Of a stretch of DNA of 64,000 bases, positions 34,430 through 45,239 are shown in pieces. Within the stretch, counting starts at the first letter, position 1. The number at the start of each line of letters is the position of its first letter. Position numbers and translations under genes: made by a program. The notes below the pieces were generated by a model. It saw only the letters and a list, made by a program, of their open reading frames with translations, ran no database searches and was not told the DNA's origin. This stretch comes from Trichopria drosophilae (lineage: Eukaryota; Arthropoda; Insecta; Hymenoptera; Diapriidae): the NCBI GenBank assembly GCA_030407085.1, contig CM059587.1:81357001-81421000 (forward strand). The letters run 5' to 3'.

Positions 34430-34580
34430 TGTTACCTTTGTGAGCGGTGGAGTAGGATATAAAATTATTACCCGGGACGTTTATTGTGTGGACGCCTTTC
34501 ACCAACTGCCTTCTCCGATGCAGTCTCGAAACCGTTTTACATGAATTTGATATACCTCACAATTGTCTTTCTCACAAACA
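34430..34580 (-). mobile_element. LTR end plus primer site, G1 LTR family, copy 1
   Basis: On the minus strand the LTR ends ...AAAGGTAACA (34430), then comes a short AAA spacer and TTGGTGTCCGAAGTGGCGCT, a primer-binding-site-like sequence beginning TGG. The LTR portion (AATTATTACCCGGGACGTTT to TTGTCTTTCTCACAAAC) matches the G1 LTR at 35853-36020 almost base for base. Confidence 0.65.
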
Positions 34581-34582
34581 TA

Positions 34583-35750
34583 ATTATTTCTTTCACTAAG
34601 TAAGAGTGAATCTTTATCAGCCTTCTCGTTATCATCGTAGTAGCTCAGAAAGAAAAGAATTTGATGACTCTTGATATGAAGACCACTTGATTCTGCGATT
34701 TAATATTGAATCCTATTATTAAAATCAACTATACTGATATTTGATATAAGATATAATTGAGTTCCACATAAGGAAATATATTGATTTAAAAATACCTATA
34801 TTGACCTAGAATAAGAAAAACCTCATACTCGGATGTGTAAGACTCTGTATAACATTTTCTTATAAAATTTAAGCCAATTCCCATAAATTTTACGGAGGTA
34901 GGTCTTATTTTGTAATATGATAAATAAATTATATTTCTTTACGAATGAATCGTCAAAAAATCGTAGTACTTAAAACATCGAGTTTTGCAAACATTTTAAG
35001 TTTCATTCAGAACTTAGCACTTATTTTCTCTGGTTTGTTTTGAAAGGATACTCAATAAGTGAAATTTCTTAGAACTTAGAATCCATGGAAATGCATGTGT
35101 TTGCATCAGACAAAGTATCATCGAATTTCAAACAGGCTTCGTCTAAAATTTTTCCTACGGGAAAGGTGTGGGATTAGCGAATTACGAGTGGGAAAAGCTT
35201 TTCCTACTCCTAATTCGACGATGTCTGAGTTGGTAAAATAAATTTTACCGTTATAATTGACTTGTGGTTCTTGATAACAGATTCCCTGTGATTTATTTAA
35301 AGTCACAGATACAGGTTCACATTTTTTGAAAAAATACTGATCCTCTCCTTACTCCCGTAATTCCTTCTCTATTGTAAAATTGTACAACAAACTCAGCAGG
35401 GTCGTTATTTGCTAACACGGCAAGATTTTGAAGAATCTTTTTTGCGTGAATACATTCAGTATACTTGAGATTATCATATAATTCCATCATATTTTCTTTA
35501 AGATTAGAACGCAAAGTAGTAAGTTTTATATCCATATGTGTAAAAATGTCGAAATTTCTTGCAGTATCCTTATCTATTTTTTGTAATTTTGTAGTGAATC
35601 GGATGACTGAGTCGACATTTCCAGTTTGCGATCATCAGTATATAATCCACACAAAATGATCAAGCCAACAGTCGTCAACCTCCTCATAAGCATTCTCGTC
35701 AACAGCTATGTCTTCTTTGGACCGACCTTCATCATAACTGCCATGGACTT
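34583..35750 (+). repeat. Dispersed repeat, copy A
   Basis: About 95% identical by eye to 47196-48048, same orientation, from ATTTCTTTCACTAAGTAA to CATCATAACTGCCATGGA. The 47-kb copy lacks two internal segments present here (about 50 bp near 34975 and about 260 bp at 35233-35496). Minus-strand frames 35535-35317 and 35306-35118 are fragments of an unrecognised protein. Confidence 0.85.
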
Positions 35751-35852
35751 TTTTTTCGCGGGTTCGCATCCACGTGAACGGGAACGACACCCGAAATGAT
35801 TTTAATTGTTTGGAATCACTCGCGGATCCCACTTCTGACACCAATTTTAATC

Positions 35853-36035
35853 TGTTACGACCCAATGGTCGTACCATCGGGAGTGGTGGGGTAGGATGTA
35901 AAATTATTACCCGGGACGTTTATTGTGTGTACGCCTTTCACCAACTGACTTCTCCGATGCGGTCTCGAAACCGTTTTACATGAATTTGATATACTTCACA
36001 ATTGTCTTTCTCACAAACTTGTTTGGTATTTATAT
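35853..36035 (-). mobile_element. LTR end plus primer site, G1 LTR family, copy 2
   Basis: Minus strand: LTR end GGTACGACCATTGGGTCGTAACA (35875-35853), spacer GATTAAAA, then TTGGTGTCAGAAGTGGGATC (35844-35825) as primer-binding site. A leader and a short frame follow towards 35635. The same primer-site wording occurs at 56240-56262. The LTR is truncated at about 36035 against older gag-like sequence. Confidence 0.7.
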
Positions 36036-36048
36036 TTTAAGGTTCCTT

Positions 36049-37134
36049 CTATCTCCGAACCCACGCCTGCGAAGATAGTGGATCCTCAATATGTAATTCA
36101 CTTTCTTCATTTCTTGGCACCAAATCATCATTTTGTATTTGTTGTATTTTTTCCGTATTTCTGACGGGGTCAAACTGAGCACTAATACCTACGGAAACTG
36201 TTTCAGGTAGAGTATTCCTGAAAACTTCTTCTACTTTAGTCGGTAATGGTTTTCGTATCACCTTTTGTCGTTCAGAATGCAGCTCTTTAATTGTGAATTC
36301 TTCTACCAGTGGTTCTGATATATGTTTCCCGTCGGCGAATTGAGACGGGGCATTTTCATCAATGGATCCGCACTAGCATACGTTGGCACTTAGGTGGGTC
36401 CTCGGCGTCTTTGGCGTCTTAGCTTGCGCCTGCCTTTGTTGCATGAATGTGTCCACATCCTCTTCCGAACTTTTTATCGGACAATTTTTGGACTGTTTTA
36501 TCCATTCCTCACATTCGCTGTCCGTTATTTTGGCTCCACTGTTTTCACGTTAACTATCGTTGTCACTGGATTCTTCGCTATTGGCTTCTTCGGTATCAGC
36601 TTTCTCGACGTTTGAGTAGATATCTTCATCGTTTCTGTGTAGTTTATTAATACTTCTAGAAAAATCTCCGGGGAAACTTTTCGTGTTAAGTTGCTGTATC
36701 GAAAGATGGACATTTTGTACTTTCTTCGCACTCGGCCGTATTGCACGTAAAATCGGCCTTGCTGGAGGTATCTCCTCCTTGTAATCTTCAACGGATCCCG
36801 TTCGCCAAGCTTCTTCCGTAAAGGCGAAGTCCAAATCGCGGTTGCTGGTGTCATCGTAGGAATCAATCTTCGAAGGTGACGAGCCATTATTAAAGTTATC
36901 TTTCTGTATAATTTTCGAACCAGCTTCCCTGGCAATGGGCGTTAGACTATCTTCTTTCTGTGAATTGTCATCCGGTCGCGAACAAAAACAATAGTAAACG
37001 TACTGCATATATTCTTGAAATTCTGAATCTTCAGTCTTCCACAGATTTCCGAATCTGGTGTTATGATCTCGCTGTAGAGATCGGCATTTTTCTCGCGTGC
37101 CCAATTTTGTAACAATATGCACAATGCATTTCAT
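36049..37134 (-). pseudogene. Degraded gag-like region of an LTR retrotransposon
   Basis: Minus-strand pieces 37134-36550 and 36261-36049, in shifted frames, encode an acidic, Asp/Glu/Ser-rich protein. QAKTPKTPRTHLSAN followed by a GSIDENAP-like stretch (36430-36340) lines up with RVQTPHEPIHVSANQSQYGS in the ORF at 40972-40124, so both are copies of one protein family. It lies downstream of LTR-like DNA starting at 37706 on the same strand, which suits gag. The nucleocapsid zinc knuckle and pol are not seen. Confidence 0.5.
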
Positions 37135-37439
37135 TGTGGCGTTTGGCTATTCAAAGAAACTCGGTATGACCCTCAAGTTCGCAATAATTGCATATTACGA
37201 CTTTGTAGTTCTTCGTAGAGGCTCCACGAGAGGATGTCAGACGGTGGATGTGAAAAAATTCAAATTCAGAAGGGAACGGGGTATCGAAGTCAGGCTTCTA
37301 ATACCAGAAAATCCGTTATGAACAAACGAATTTCCAGACGTGAAATGTCCTGTCGGGATTCGGATAAGGGAGATGGTAATGAATGTCCTCGAAATAACTT
37401 CCCTTTATTTATTAATTTAAATAGTTTCCCGCACGGGAC

Positions 37440-37706
37440 TCAAGCCAGTTACCGATCGCAGGTGCGACAGCACCCACGCTTCGCTTATGTTAGCAAGTTG
37501 TCAGTTCGAAAAAGGCTTACAATTTTAAGAACCATACTTACAATAATTTGGTGATCGTGCATTCGACCGCATAGTTTGTAACGCGAGGCCGGATGCACGA
37601 TTATCGGGTTACGTTTAATCTGATACCTATCACGAGAGTAAATAATTTCCTTAGTAATTATAATTTCCAATGTCGCTGCGATCAGTGAATATCAACGATC
37701 GTAACA
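37440..37706 (-). mobile_element. LTR-like sequence upstream of gag-like region
   Basis: Minus strand begins TGTTACGATCGTTGATATTC at 37706, the same TGTTACGATC opening as the G2 LTRs. The 3' end is not clear (about 37440). Confidence 0.45.
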
Positions 37707-38286
37707 GCGAGTAATATTTATCATAGAGTAATGATAGATGAGGTGTTTCAAGGGCTTATTTGTGACATTGTACTATGGCGTAGTTTGATCTTCTTAGTGT
37801 GTAGCTTCGTTCATTAAGAGTAAAATAAGAATATATGAGTATGTGTGTTTTGTGTGAGCGAATTCTAGCATATTGTATTACGATAGTATAAGAGGTACAT
37901 AATAAAGACTAGCCGATATGTTATACAATAACTTTCTTAATATGCCATTATTTGTCTGATCGCTAAGATTGCAGAGTATGCATTTTCGTTCGTAGTAAAT
38001 CTTTCATTCATAGTTGATATTTGCAGTATAGAATGCATAAAGCTAAAGGAATTCGGAGTTTCGTATGTCGCAATGATATAAAATGCATATTCGCATGGAA
38101 AGGTTCATGAACTTGTTGCGATTTGGAATTTTCGGTCAAGTCGTTGATCGAGAATGAGAATGAGATTAATGAAGGGGAATAAGGAGAAGTTGATGACGAA
38201 GACTTTCAATAAATGTAAAGCGTAGATCGAACGATTCTCGATTCGTTAAATATTAATTGTTTCTTAATACCGATTTTTGATGATCG
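37707..38286. other. AT-rich upstream region of the ORF at 38287
   Basis: No coding frame. It could hold a promoter for the ORF at 38287, but no motif is clear enough to call. Confidence 0.3.
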
Positions 38287-38886
38287 ATGCATTTTGGTTT
38301 TTGGGTAAGAGTCGTTCGGTCATTCGAATGTGGAATTAAATGTGATGACGCGATATTTCTTAATCCTCGAAACATTAAGAAGTATTACGAAATAACGAAA
38401 CTTACTCTAATAATCAAAAAAATATATGGTGAGAGTTGGATAGTGCGATTCGCTTTCCGTCATGGCAGCAAGGCAATTGAAATCGAGTATGATCAACGCC
38501 CCGCTTCTGATGTTGCAGTGAAGCGTTTCCGGAGATGTGTGGTTTTGAAACAGGTCACGTTTGACCGTTTAGTAAACATTTCGAAATGCGTTAACAAAAA
38601 GATGGAGTATTTGTGTAGTATAGGATGTGATATTAGTAATATTGCTGCAGAAGTGATTAAGTTCGTCGAGGATAAAGGGCAGTGTACCTACGAAGCCCAG
38701 GTGCAGACATTCTCAACACACATGGTGCATGAGGTGTTAAGTAAATGTACAGACGATACTATAATGCCGTACATATTTACTAAAAGTGACAAACTAACAA
38801 TAGAGTATGTGCTCATCATATGCTATGAACTTTTGACATTACATGCGGATACAATAGTTGATAAGTTAAATGAATTATGTGTTTAA
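38287..38886 (+). CDS. Intact 199-aa ORF of unknown function, homologue near PolB
   Basis: An uninterrupted frame of 199 codons. The segment YGESWIVRFAFRHGSKAIEI...EYDQRP...KRFRRCVVLKQ (about residues 70-117) has a clear homologue in a broken gene at 59069-59459, directly after the second PolB pseudogene (WESWTVHF...SHGDKAIEVEYNQRP...KRFRRCLILKQ). The C-terminal half is helical and Cys-containing, with no signal peptide or membrane segment evident. I do not recognise the family. The link to PolB suggests a Polinton- or virus-type accessory gene. Position 38287 is the first Met of the open frame; an internal start or an intron in the N-terminal part is possible. Confidence 0.6.
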   Translation: MHFGFWVRVVRSFECGIKCDDAIFLNPRNIKKYYEITKLTLIIKKIYGESWIVRFAFRHGSKAIEIEYDQRPASDVAVKRFRRCVVLKQVTFDRLVNISKCVNKKMEYLCSIGCDISNIAAEVIKFVEDKGQCTYEAQVQTFSTHMVHEVLSKCTDDTIMPYIFTKSDKLTIEYVLIICYELLTLHADTIVDKLNELCV

Positions 38887-39456
38887 ACAAGTTTGTGCAT
38901 TTATAAATATTTCAAAATTAACTATGTTCACTTCTATTTATAAGCTATTTACTTTATAAGATGTACCATTGAAAGTTCATCTGCATATATCAAATTCGTA
39001 ATATAACCAGTGCTTATTTATTTACCATCTCTTAACCAAAATCCAAAAATTCAACACATGCATTTATATCAAAATTTGCAAATGTTTCTCTTGACTGTGT
39101 TTTGTAAGCCGTCAAAATATTTTATTCGACTCATTGCTTTGCCTTAAGAAGCAGCTCCTACAGCGTCGAGAACACCTTTAAAATTACTCTACGATTTATG
39201 TAATAAAATAAGTAATTTAAATACTTCGTTATCAAATAAAATTATCGCGTACTTCTTTAAATAGTAATACTACTACAAACAGGAAAAATTATAAGTTCTT
39301 ATATAATACAATATTTCTTTCAATACGGCTTCACACAGCGTCATCGGATTGTACCAATTTTAAAAGCTGCTGAATTTAAAATCAAATAGACGTACACGTG
39401 CAATGATCAGCAGAATTTCAATACGTGCATTGAGTAGCTGTACCACGGATGGTTTC
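38887..39456. other. AT-rich stretch, nothing recognised
   Basis: No credible frame or repeat boundary. Confidence 0.4.
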
Positions 39457-39655
39457 TGTTACGAACACGCGGTTCGTAACAGCGCGAGCGGTGGGTGGGG
39501 AAGGTTACAAATAATGAGGAGCCGCGAAGTTCGTTTGGATGTCCTTCCGCGACTGACTCCTTCGATGCCGCCTCGATTCGAGAGCGCAGCGAAGTTCGTC
39601 ATCGCATTTATTTCCAACCGTGGGACTATGCTGAGCTTGCACTCTTGACTTCCGT
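39457..39655 (-). mobile_element. Partial LTR, G2 family
   Basis: From TGTTACGAACACGCGGTTCG to GAGCTTGCACTCTTGACTTC it is nearly identical to 41280-41466, differing at a handful of positions. It then breaks off instead of continuing to the CGATCGTAACA end, and runs into other LTR-like termini (CGTACGTAACC at 39654, TGTTACGTACGG at 39676). Confidence 0.75.
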
Positions 39656-40123
39656 ACGTAACCAAAATATTTATGTGTTACGTACGGAGCGGTCGTGCGT
39701 ACAAAAGATGTCCAAATAGTATATGTTTTATTAGGCGGTCCAGCACCCGCGTCCCTTCGCGATCTCGCGTTAACTCGATTACAAACATGGACTTGTTGTT
39801 ATTCTAATGGCGCGCGAAGTCGAACACCGGAGCGCGCACTTATAATTTCCGGCGTTCCGCTCGAAGTTGGTTACTACGAGCTTTGCGGACACGAGCCGAC
39901 GAAGTTACTCGTTCCGCAGCTAAAAACTGTCTTGGTTGTTTGGTAATTCGTCGAAGTTTCTTTTTAATGAAGACTTTTGGATGTCTTCACCCGTTTTATC
40001 CCAAACTTGTTCTACATTAATTTTTTCGCGTTTATGCAATTTGGACGGTACTTGGTTTTGATTTGCCACTTCACAATTTTCGATATCTTCGTTTTCTTGT
40101 ACCTTTACTTTTATATTCTCTAC
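39656..40123. other. LTR-like remnant, no supported gene
   Basis: TGTTACGTACGGAGCGGTCG at 39676 resembles an LTR terminus with a short palindrome. The following 400 bp are GC-richer and have no credible frame. Confidence 0.35.
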
Positions 40124-40972
40124 TTATCCTTCGAGTTGAGTAGGATTACCGATGAAACTTTTAACAGTGTTTCCAACAAGAATGGCATGATTTTTGTCAA
40201 GATTCCCAACATTATTTCCGGGTAACTGAGTAGGGACATTTGTCGAGGTTTCCAAATTTTCTGAAAACTTCATATTTTCAGGAATTTCGAATTTGTTTAT
40301 TGTTGCAGCGGATCCGTACTGGCTTTGATTGGCACTTACGTGGATCGGCTCATGCGGTGTCTGTACTCGCGCTCTGTATGTTTGCGTGGGTACTTCCACG
40401 TCTTCTTCCGGCGAAGATTCAACCGAACCTTTTTGGAACTTATATCCTCGTAGATTTCTTGTACCTTCTACCTCGTCATTGTCCTCGGAAGGATTGTTAT
40501 CAGGTTCTTCGTTGTCCGTTTCAATGTCGGTCCATTCATCGGAGTCCTCATCATCGCTGGAGTTTGTGTCGGCTTCGTAGCCGTCATCACATTCGTCTTG
40601 TTCGTACGTTCTGTCATCTTCATTATCAGTTTCTTCGCCGTCCGATATATATATTTCGTTCGTGATAGTGGAATCAACTTCGTGCCTAAAGTGCCTAATG
40701 CATCTGACACCATGTTCAAAATCCACTGCATTTATCCAATGGTCTAAATGTGAATAGAGTTGCATGAGATGACTGAACTTTTCTGCTTCGCCCTTTAGTT
40801 TTCGCTTTAATACTTTTCTTATAAGCGGCGAATAGTTTTCTGGGAATTCATCTAGACATTGACGTACCTTAGATGCGAATGAATTGCACTCATCTCCGTA
40901 GTACTCCGGAATATGTTTGTCGATATTTCTTTCGTGGAATTCCATCATTCTTCCACTCACGTATTCTTCCAA
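40124..40972 (-). CDS. Gag-like protein of G2 LTR retrotransposon, 282 aa
   Basis: An uninterrupted frame following the G2 LTR (41557-41272) and primer site on the same strand, so it sits in the gag position. Residues 1-100 are helical with charged and aromatic residues (EEYVSGRMMEFHERNI...). Residues 105-165 are strongly acidic. The C-terminal part holds RVQTPHEPIHVSANQSQYGS, which is shared with the degraded copy at 37134-36049. The length is short for a complete Gag, there is no zinc knuckle, and pol does not follow. This is either a truncated element or a gag-only derivative. The opposite-strand frame at 40240-40665 is its shadow. Confidence 0.55.
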   Translation of the reverse strand: MEEYVSGRMMEFHERNIDKHIPEYYGDECNSFASKVRQCLDEFPENYSPLIRKVLKRKLKGEAEKFSHLMQLYSHLDHWINAVDFEHGVRCIRHFRHEVDSTITNEIYISDGEETDNEDDRTYEQDECDDGYEADTNSSDDEDSDEWTDIETDNEEPDNNPSEDNDEVEGTRNLRGYKFQKGSVESSPEEDVEVPTQTYRARVQTPHEPIHVSANQSQYGSAATINKFEIPENMKFSENLETSTNVPTQLPGNNVGNLDKNHAILVGNTVKSFIGNPTQLEG

Positions 40973-41271
40973 ATTAATTTTGTTCTTCCCTCAATCGCTC
41001 ACACACTCACTCGCGGATTTCCAAGTATTTTCTTGAAAATTCTTGGGGAGGGAAAGATTCATCCTCCCTCGGGATACGCGTTATTATTAAGAGTAACGCG
41101 CGATGCGCGCGATTTTTCGTCACTTTTGCGTATCCCGGTATTTTTACCCCTCGGTAGCGTTGTGAGGGGGGTTCGAACACTCCGCGTAAAGGGGGTCGAC
41201 ACCCTACGCGATTCAATTTATTGCAAAAAAAAAAATCGCGCGTGGAGCTCCGACGCTGCCACCAATTTATA

Positions 41272-41557
41272 TGTTACGATCACGCGGTTCGTAACAGCGC
41301 GAGCGGTGGGTGGGGAAGGTTACAAATAATGAGGAGCCGCGAAGTTCGTTTGGATGTCCTTCCGCGACTGACTCCTTCGATGCCGCCTCGATTCGAGAGC
41401 GCAGCGAAGTTCGTCATCGCATTTATTTCTAACCGTGGGACTATGCTGAGCTTGCACTCTTGACTTCTATGTGAATTCGCAAGCCGTGCATATTCTCACG
41501 GTGGACTTTGAGAATTACATTGATATTTAAGGAGACTACGATCTACCGATCGTAACA
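41272..41557 (-). mobile_element. 5' LTR of G2 element with primer-binding site
   Basis: Minus strand: TGTTACGATCGGTAGATCGT (41557) to ACCGCGTGATCGTAACA (41272), 286 bp with terminal pair TGTTACGATC/GATCGTAACA. AAATAAATGCGATG near 41430 could be a polyadenylation signal. The LTR is followed by TATAAA and TTGGTGGCAGCGTCGGAGC (41265-41247), a primer site beginning TGG. Related LTRs occur at 39457, 56440 and 58004. Confidence 0.8.
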
Positions 41558-41613
41558 GTTTCAATGAAAATTCAAGGAAGGTAAGTAGGTAAGTATAGGT
41601 AGACAGGTAGGTA

Positions 41614-43834
41614 CACTGAGAGAAGTTTGGCAGCGCAGTCTTACTGGACGTCGCGTAACTACGAAACTGCAGCCTCATAATAGATGCCATCTTAATTTTA
41701 GGGTAGATGCTACCCTAAGCGATTTGATACCTACTGCCCCATACTTGTGGTATAAGTGCCGCATTGAATCTTGGGCACTGGTCACTCATTGCATTGGTCT
41801 TTGATGATATACGTATATATGGACAGCTGACAGCAATCTAGATCGTACCAGGAATTATCAGAAGATGTTAAACACAAGATTTTAAAAATGACAATCATAA
41901 AATCTTGTAGAGAGCCCAATGCCTAATCCGTCAGCTGTTACGGAAGAGTAAAGTCAGTGCGTTCTGTGGTTGCGATTGCGACGGTTAGAATCTTAACCTA
42001 CAACAATAACACTGCACGATAGCGAGCCGCTTTAAAAACACTTGATTATTGGTACAGTGTATTATTTGAAATTCCTTTGAACTGTTCTATACTGATGCTA
42101 CGAGGCTAATTACAGAGTTTTGTTGTGTTGTCGTTGTAGGTTAGGACTTTTTGATGATTAAAGTTTTAAAAACTTCCCATATTCCTTACCTTCACTTCAC
42201 CGAAAACTATTTTTTGCTATTTCTGGTAGGTAGAGTGTTAAAAAGTTTACTGTGAGCAGTTTTTTATAAATGACATGAAGACTGAAACTGTTCTCAAATG
42301 GTGAATTAATTAATTTTATTCACTGAGACTCAACGTAAAACCACATTTGGCCATGCGGACTAGTTTTCATTCCTGATTTTATATTTAGACTTGAACAAAA
42401 AAACTATTTTCACAAAACTCTATTCACCGTTACCTGAAATCAGCAAAAAACTTTACCACAAAGTAAACGACAGATACAAAATATCAAACCAGAACAGAAT
42501 TTGGTAAAACTGAATTTCTCTTCGAGTCTAAAAATAAAATCAATAATAAAAGCCAGTCCCCAGAGGCAATTTTGGTTTTACATTGAGTTTTGGTTGATAA
42601 ATTTGATTAATTCAGCATGCGAGAAAAGTTTCACAGTCATCATACGATTTAAGTTTTAAAAACTCTCCGATGATTTCCAGTTTAATTACATTTACACTGT
42701 GGAAAAGTTGTTTTTGTTATTTTATGTACCGCTGAAAAGAGTTTAATAAAAGTAATTTTTTTATTCGAGTCTAAATATAATGTCTCTACTCAAAGCCGAT
42801 CCGTGTTGTCAATTTTGGTCTAGCATTGAGTTTCGGTTATTAAATTTGAGTAATTCTCCATTCCAGCGCCATTTCATTGCCTTCATATAATTAAAGTTTT
42901 CAAGATTGATCAACTTTACTTCATACAAAAGTTTTTTTTTGTGATTTCAGGTATTGCTGAAAAGAGTTTAATGAAAGTAGTTTTTTACAAATCACATGAA
43001 CACGATAAAACTTTTCTCGAATGATGAATTAATTAAATTTATTCACCGAGTCTCAACGTTAAATTAAAATTGAACAAGCAGACCAGCTTTTGTTACTGAT
43101 TTTATATTTAGACTCCAATAATAAATTATTTTTATGAAACTCTATTTAGCAGTATCTGAAATCATCAAAAACTTTTGTATGAAGTAAATGTTATCAATCT
43201 GGGAATCAAGAAGTTTTTACAACTTCAATCATACGTAGACAATGAAATTATCCTGATAGGTATAAGTAATGAAATTTATTGACCGAGACTGTTTGCAAGA
43301 CCAGAATTTCCCATGCGGATGGCTGGTACCTACAATCACCAAAAAACTTTTCTATAAAGTAAATATATACATGATCAATTTTATCATGGCATTAGTTATT
43401 AAAGGTATTAAAGGCATTAGGGCAATTCAATTTATTCAATTATATACTTACATATTATTGAATAATGTAATTATATTTATGAACGAACAAATCTGCTAAC
43501 TTGTCACCTAATTTGTGACAGAATCTCTGCCCAGTAGTGTATGCATATCACCTGTCAATCGTGCATAACGTCATATTTGCTCATATATTTACACTAACAC
43601 CGCTATGTATCTCGTGTGGTCAGCGATGCTGCGTAGCACACTGGCTAATGTGGTATGTTTACCATCTACGATTGTATAGGGTAACATACAAAAGTTAACA
43701 TCTGCATATATAGGTCTGGGTACCATCTCAGATTGTAAAAAGCAGATAGTAGATGTTACCCAATAACATAATGATGGTATCACATAACATCTTTATTTTT
43801 ACCATCGATCTTATAGCATCCATTTCTCTCAGTG
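41614..43834. mobile_element. 2.2-kb non-autonomous TIR element, TA duplication
   Basis: CACTGAGAGAAG at 41614 and TTTCTCTCAGTG at 43834 are inverted ends flanked by TA (41612-41613 and 43835-43836), like the element at 4130-4551 (CACAGAGAGAA). Inside, 42170-43250 is packed with direct and inverted copies of one block, for example TGAATTAATTAATTTTATTCAC at 42303 and a near copy at 43025, and GATTTCAGGT/ACCTGAAATC at 42950 and 42433. No transposase frame is present. Only about 11 bp of TIR are firm. Confidence 0.6.
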
Positions 43835-43836
43835 TA

Positions 43837-44280
43837 GATGTAAAAGGTTTTCACCTGTACAGTAACTTGAAATTTGTTAAGAAATAGTAAATGTGAAAAT
43901 TCGAATTCTTAATTTTTGTCGATGACTACGTACTTGAATCATGAAAGATTACTATTGCCTTTATATTTAATACATACAGAATTACACTGTAAGAAATTTC
44001 TTTACAAAATTTAATGATTGTTAGGAAGTTCTGGATACAGATGGTAATGAAATGAAAGTAATTATGTTAATGAAATTAAAGTTCCGGATTCTTAAATTTG
44101 ATTTCTAACCCAACATGAAAGTTTATTAAAAAAAAATCATTCATATCTTCATAAAATATTATAATAGAAAATGAAAAACTATTCTTGACATTTCTGAAGT
44201 AACTTGTATGGAGCATTTTTACTTTTAGGAAACTGTTAGGGGAAAATTAAGTATAGTCAGGAATATGTGGTCGAAAGAAG
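43837..44280. other. AT-rich stretch, nothing recognised
   Basis: No frame, repeat or RNA gene supported. Confidence 0.4.
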
Positions 44281-44289
44281 GTTCAAAAC

Positions 44290-44715
44290 CTAAAATCATC
44301 TGTCAATGAAAAAACTCTCACTGATGGAAGGCTTTGAACTTAAAATCTACTATCGATAGTAACAATTTTATCGAAGGAAAGTTTTAGATCTAAAATCTTG
44401 TTTCGTTGTTGAAATTCTTATCGAAATGGGTTTTAGATCTAAAGTCTTATTTCGTTGTTGAAATTCTTATGGAAAAGAGGTTATAGATCTAAAATCTTGT
44501 TGTGTTGATGAAATTCTTATCGAAAAGAGGTTCTACATCTAAAACCTTGTATCCTTGGTAAAATTCTGATCAAATGGAGGTTTTGGATCTAAAATCTTGT
44601 TTCGTTGTTGAAATTCTTATCGAAATAGGGTTTAGATCTAAAATCTTGTTTCGGTGTTGAAATTCTTATCAAAAAGGGGTTATAGATCTAAAATGTTGTG
44701 TTGTTGGTCAAATTC
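44290..44715. repeat. Minisatellite, about 52-bp unit
   Basis: Eight or so units of TTAGATCTAAAATCTTGTTTCG plus TTGTTGAAATTCTTATCGAA, diverged by a few bases each. Confidence 0.9.
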
Positions 44716-45239
44716 TTTAGCAATGCTTTACAATTTGAATAAAACATAAGCAACTGTTACTTTCAAAGTTTTGAATTGAATTTTCGAAAAAATCTCACTA
44801 TGTCATTCTTTTAAGTAATTAATTTTTTAAAGCTGTTACTTCATAAACTTGAAATTAGTAACATACGTTAATCATAGTCATGTAATATAGGAAGGATTGT
44901 GAATACGAATATGTAGGAGAATTTAATAACTACTCCACTAACCAGGATGGTTGATGTTCATGCTGAATTTATGTGATGAAATTCTGTGTCAGGATGGTAG
45001 CAAAGATGATTTCGCAGACCATTGACGTCTATATTGTCGTTGAAGTTGTAATCCGTCGATAAATGATCCATTTCTCGGCTTTTAAGAAGGAGTGGAGGTA
45101 GTCAGGAAACTCCTATACACGTTATAATCCCTCGACTTGCATTTTGAATGATGTAAATACAGAATGGGAGCACGGTGTTTTATATCTATTTTACATTATT
45201 TGTATCTTATAATTAATTTCAATGGAACTCTAAGAAAAT
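44716..45239. other. AT-rich stretch preceding dispersed repeat
   Basis: No credible coding sequence. The part at 44940-45050 faintly resembles 34100-34190 (TGCTGAATTT, GACCATTGA). Confidence 0.3.

Noticed and set aside
40240..40665. 141-codon plus frame
   Set aside because: Shadow of the acidic gag-like ORF on the minus strand.
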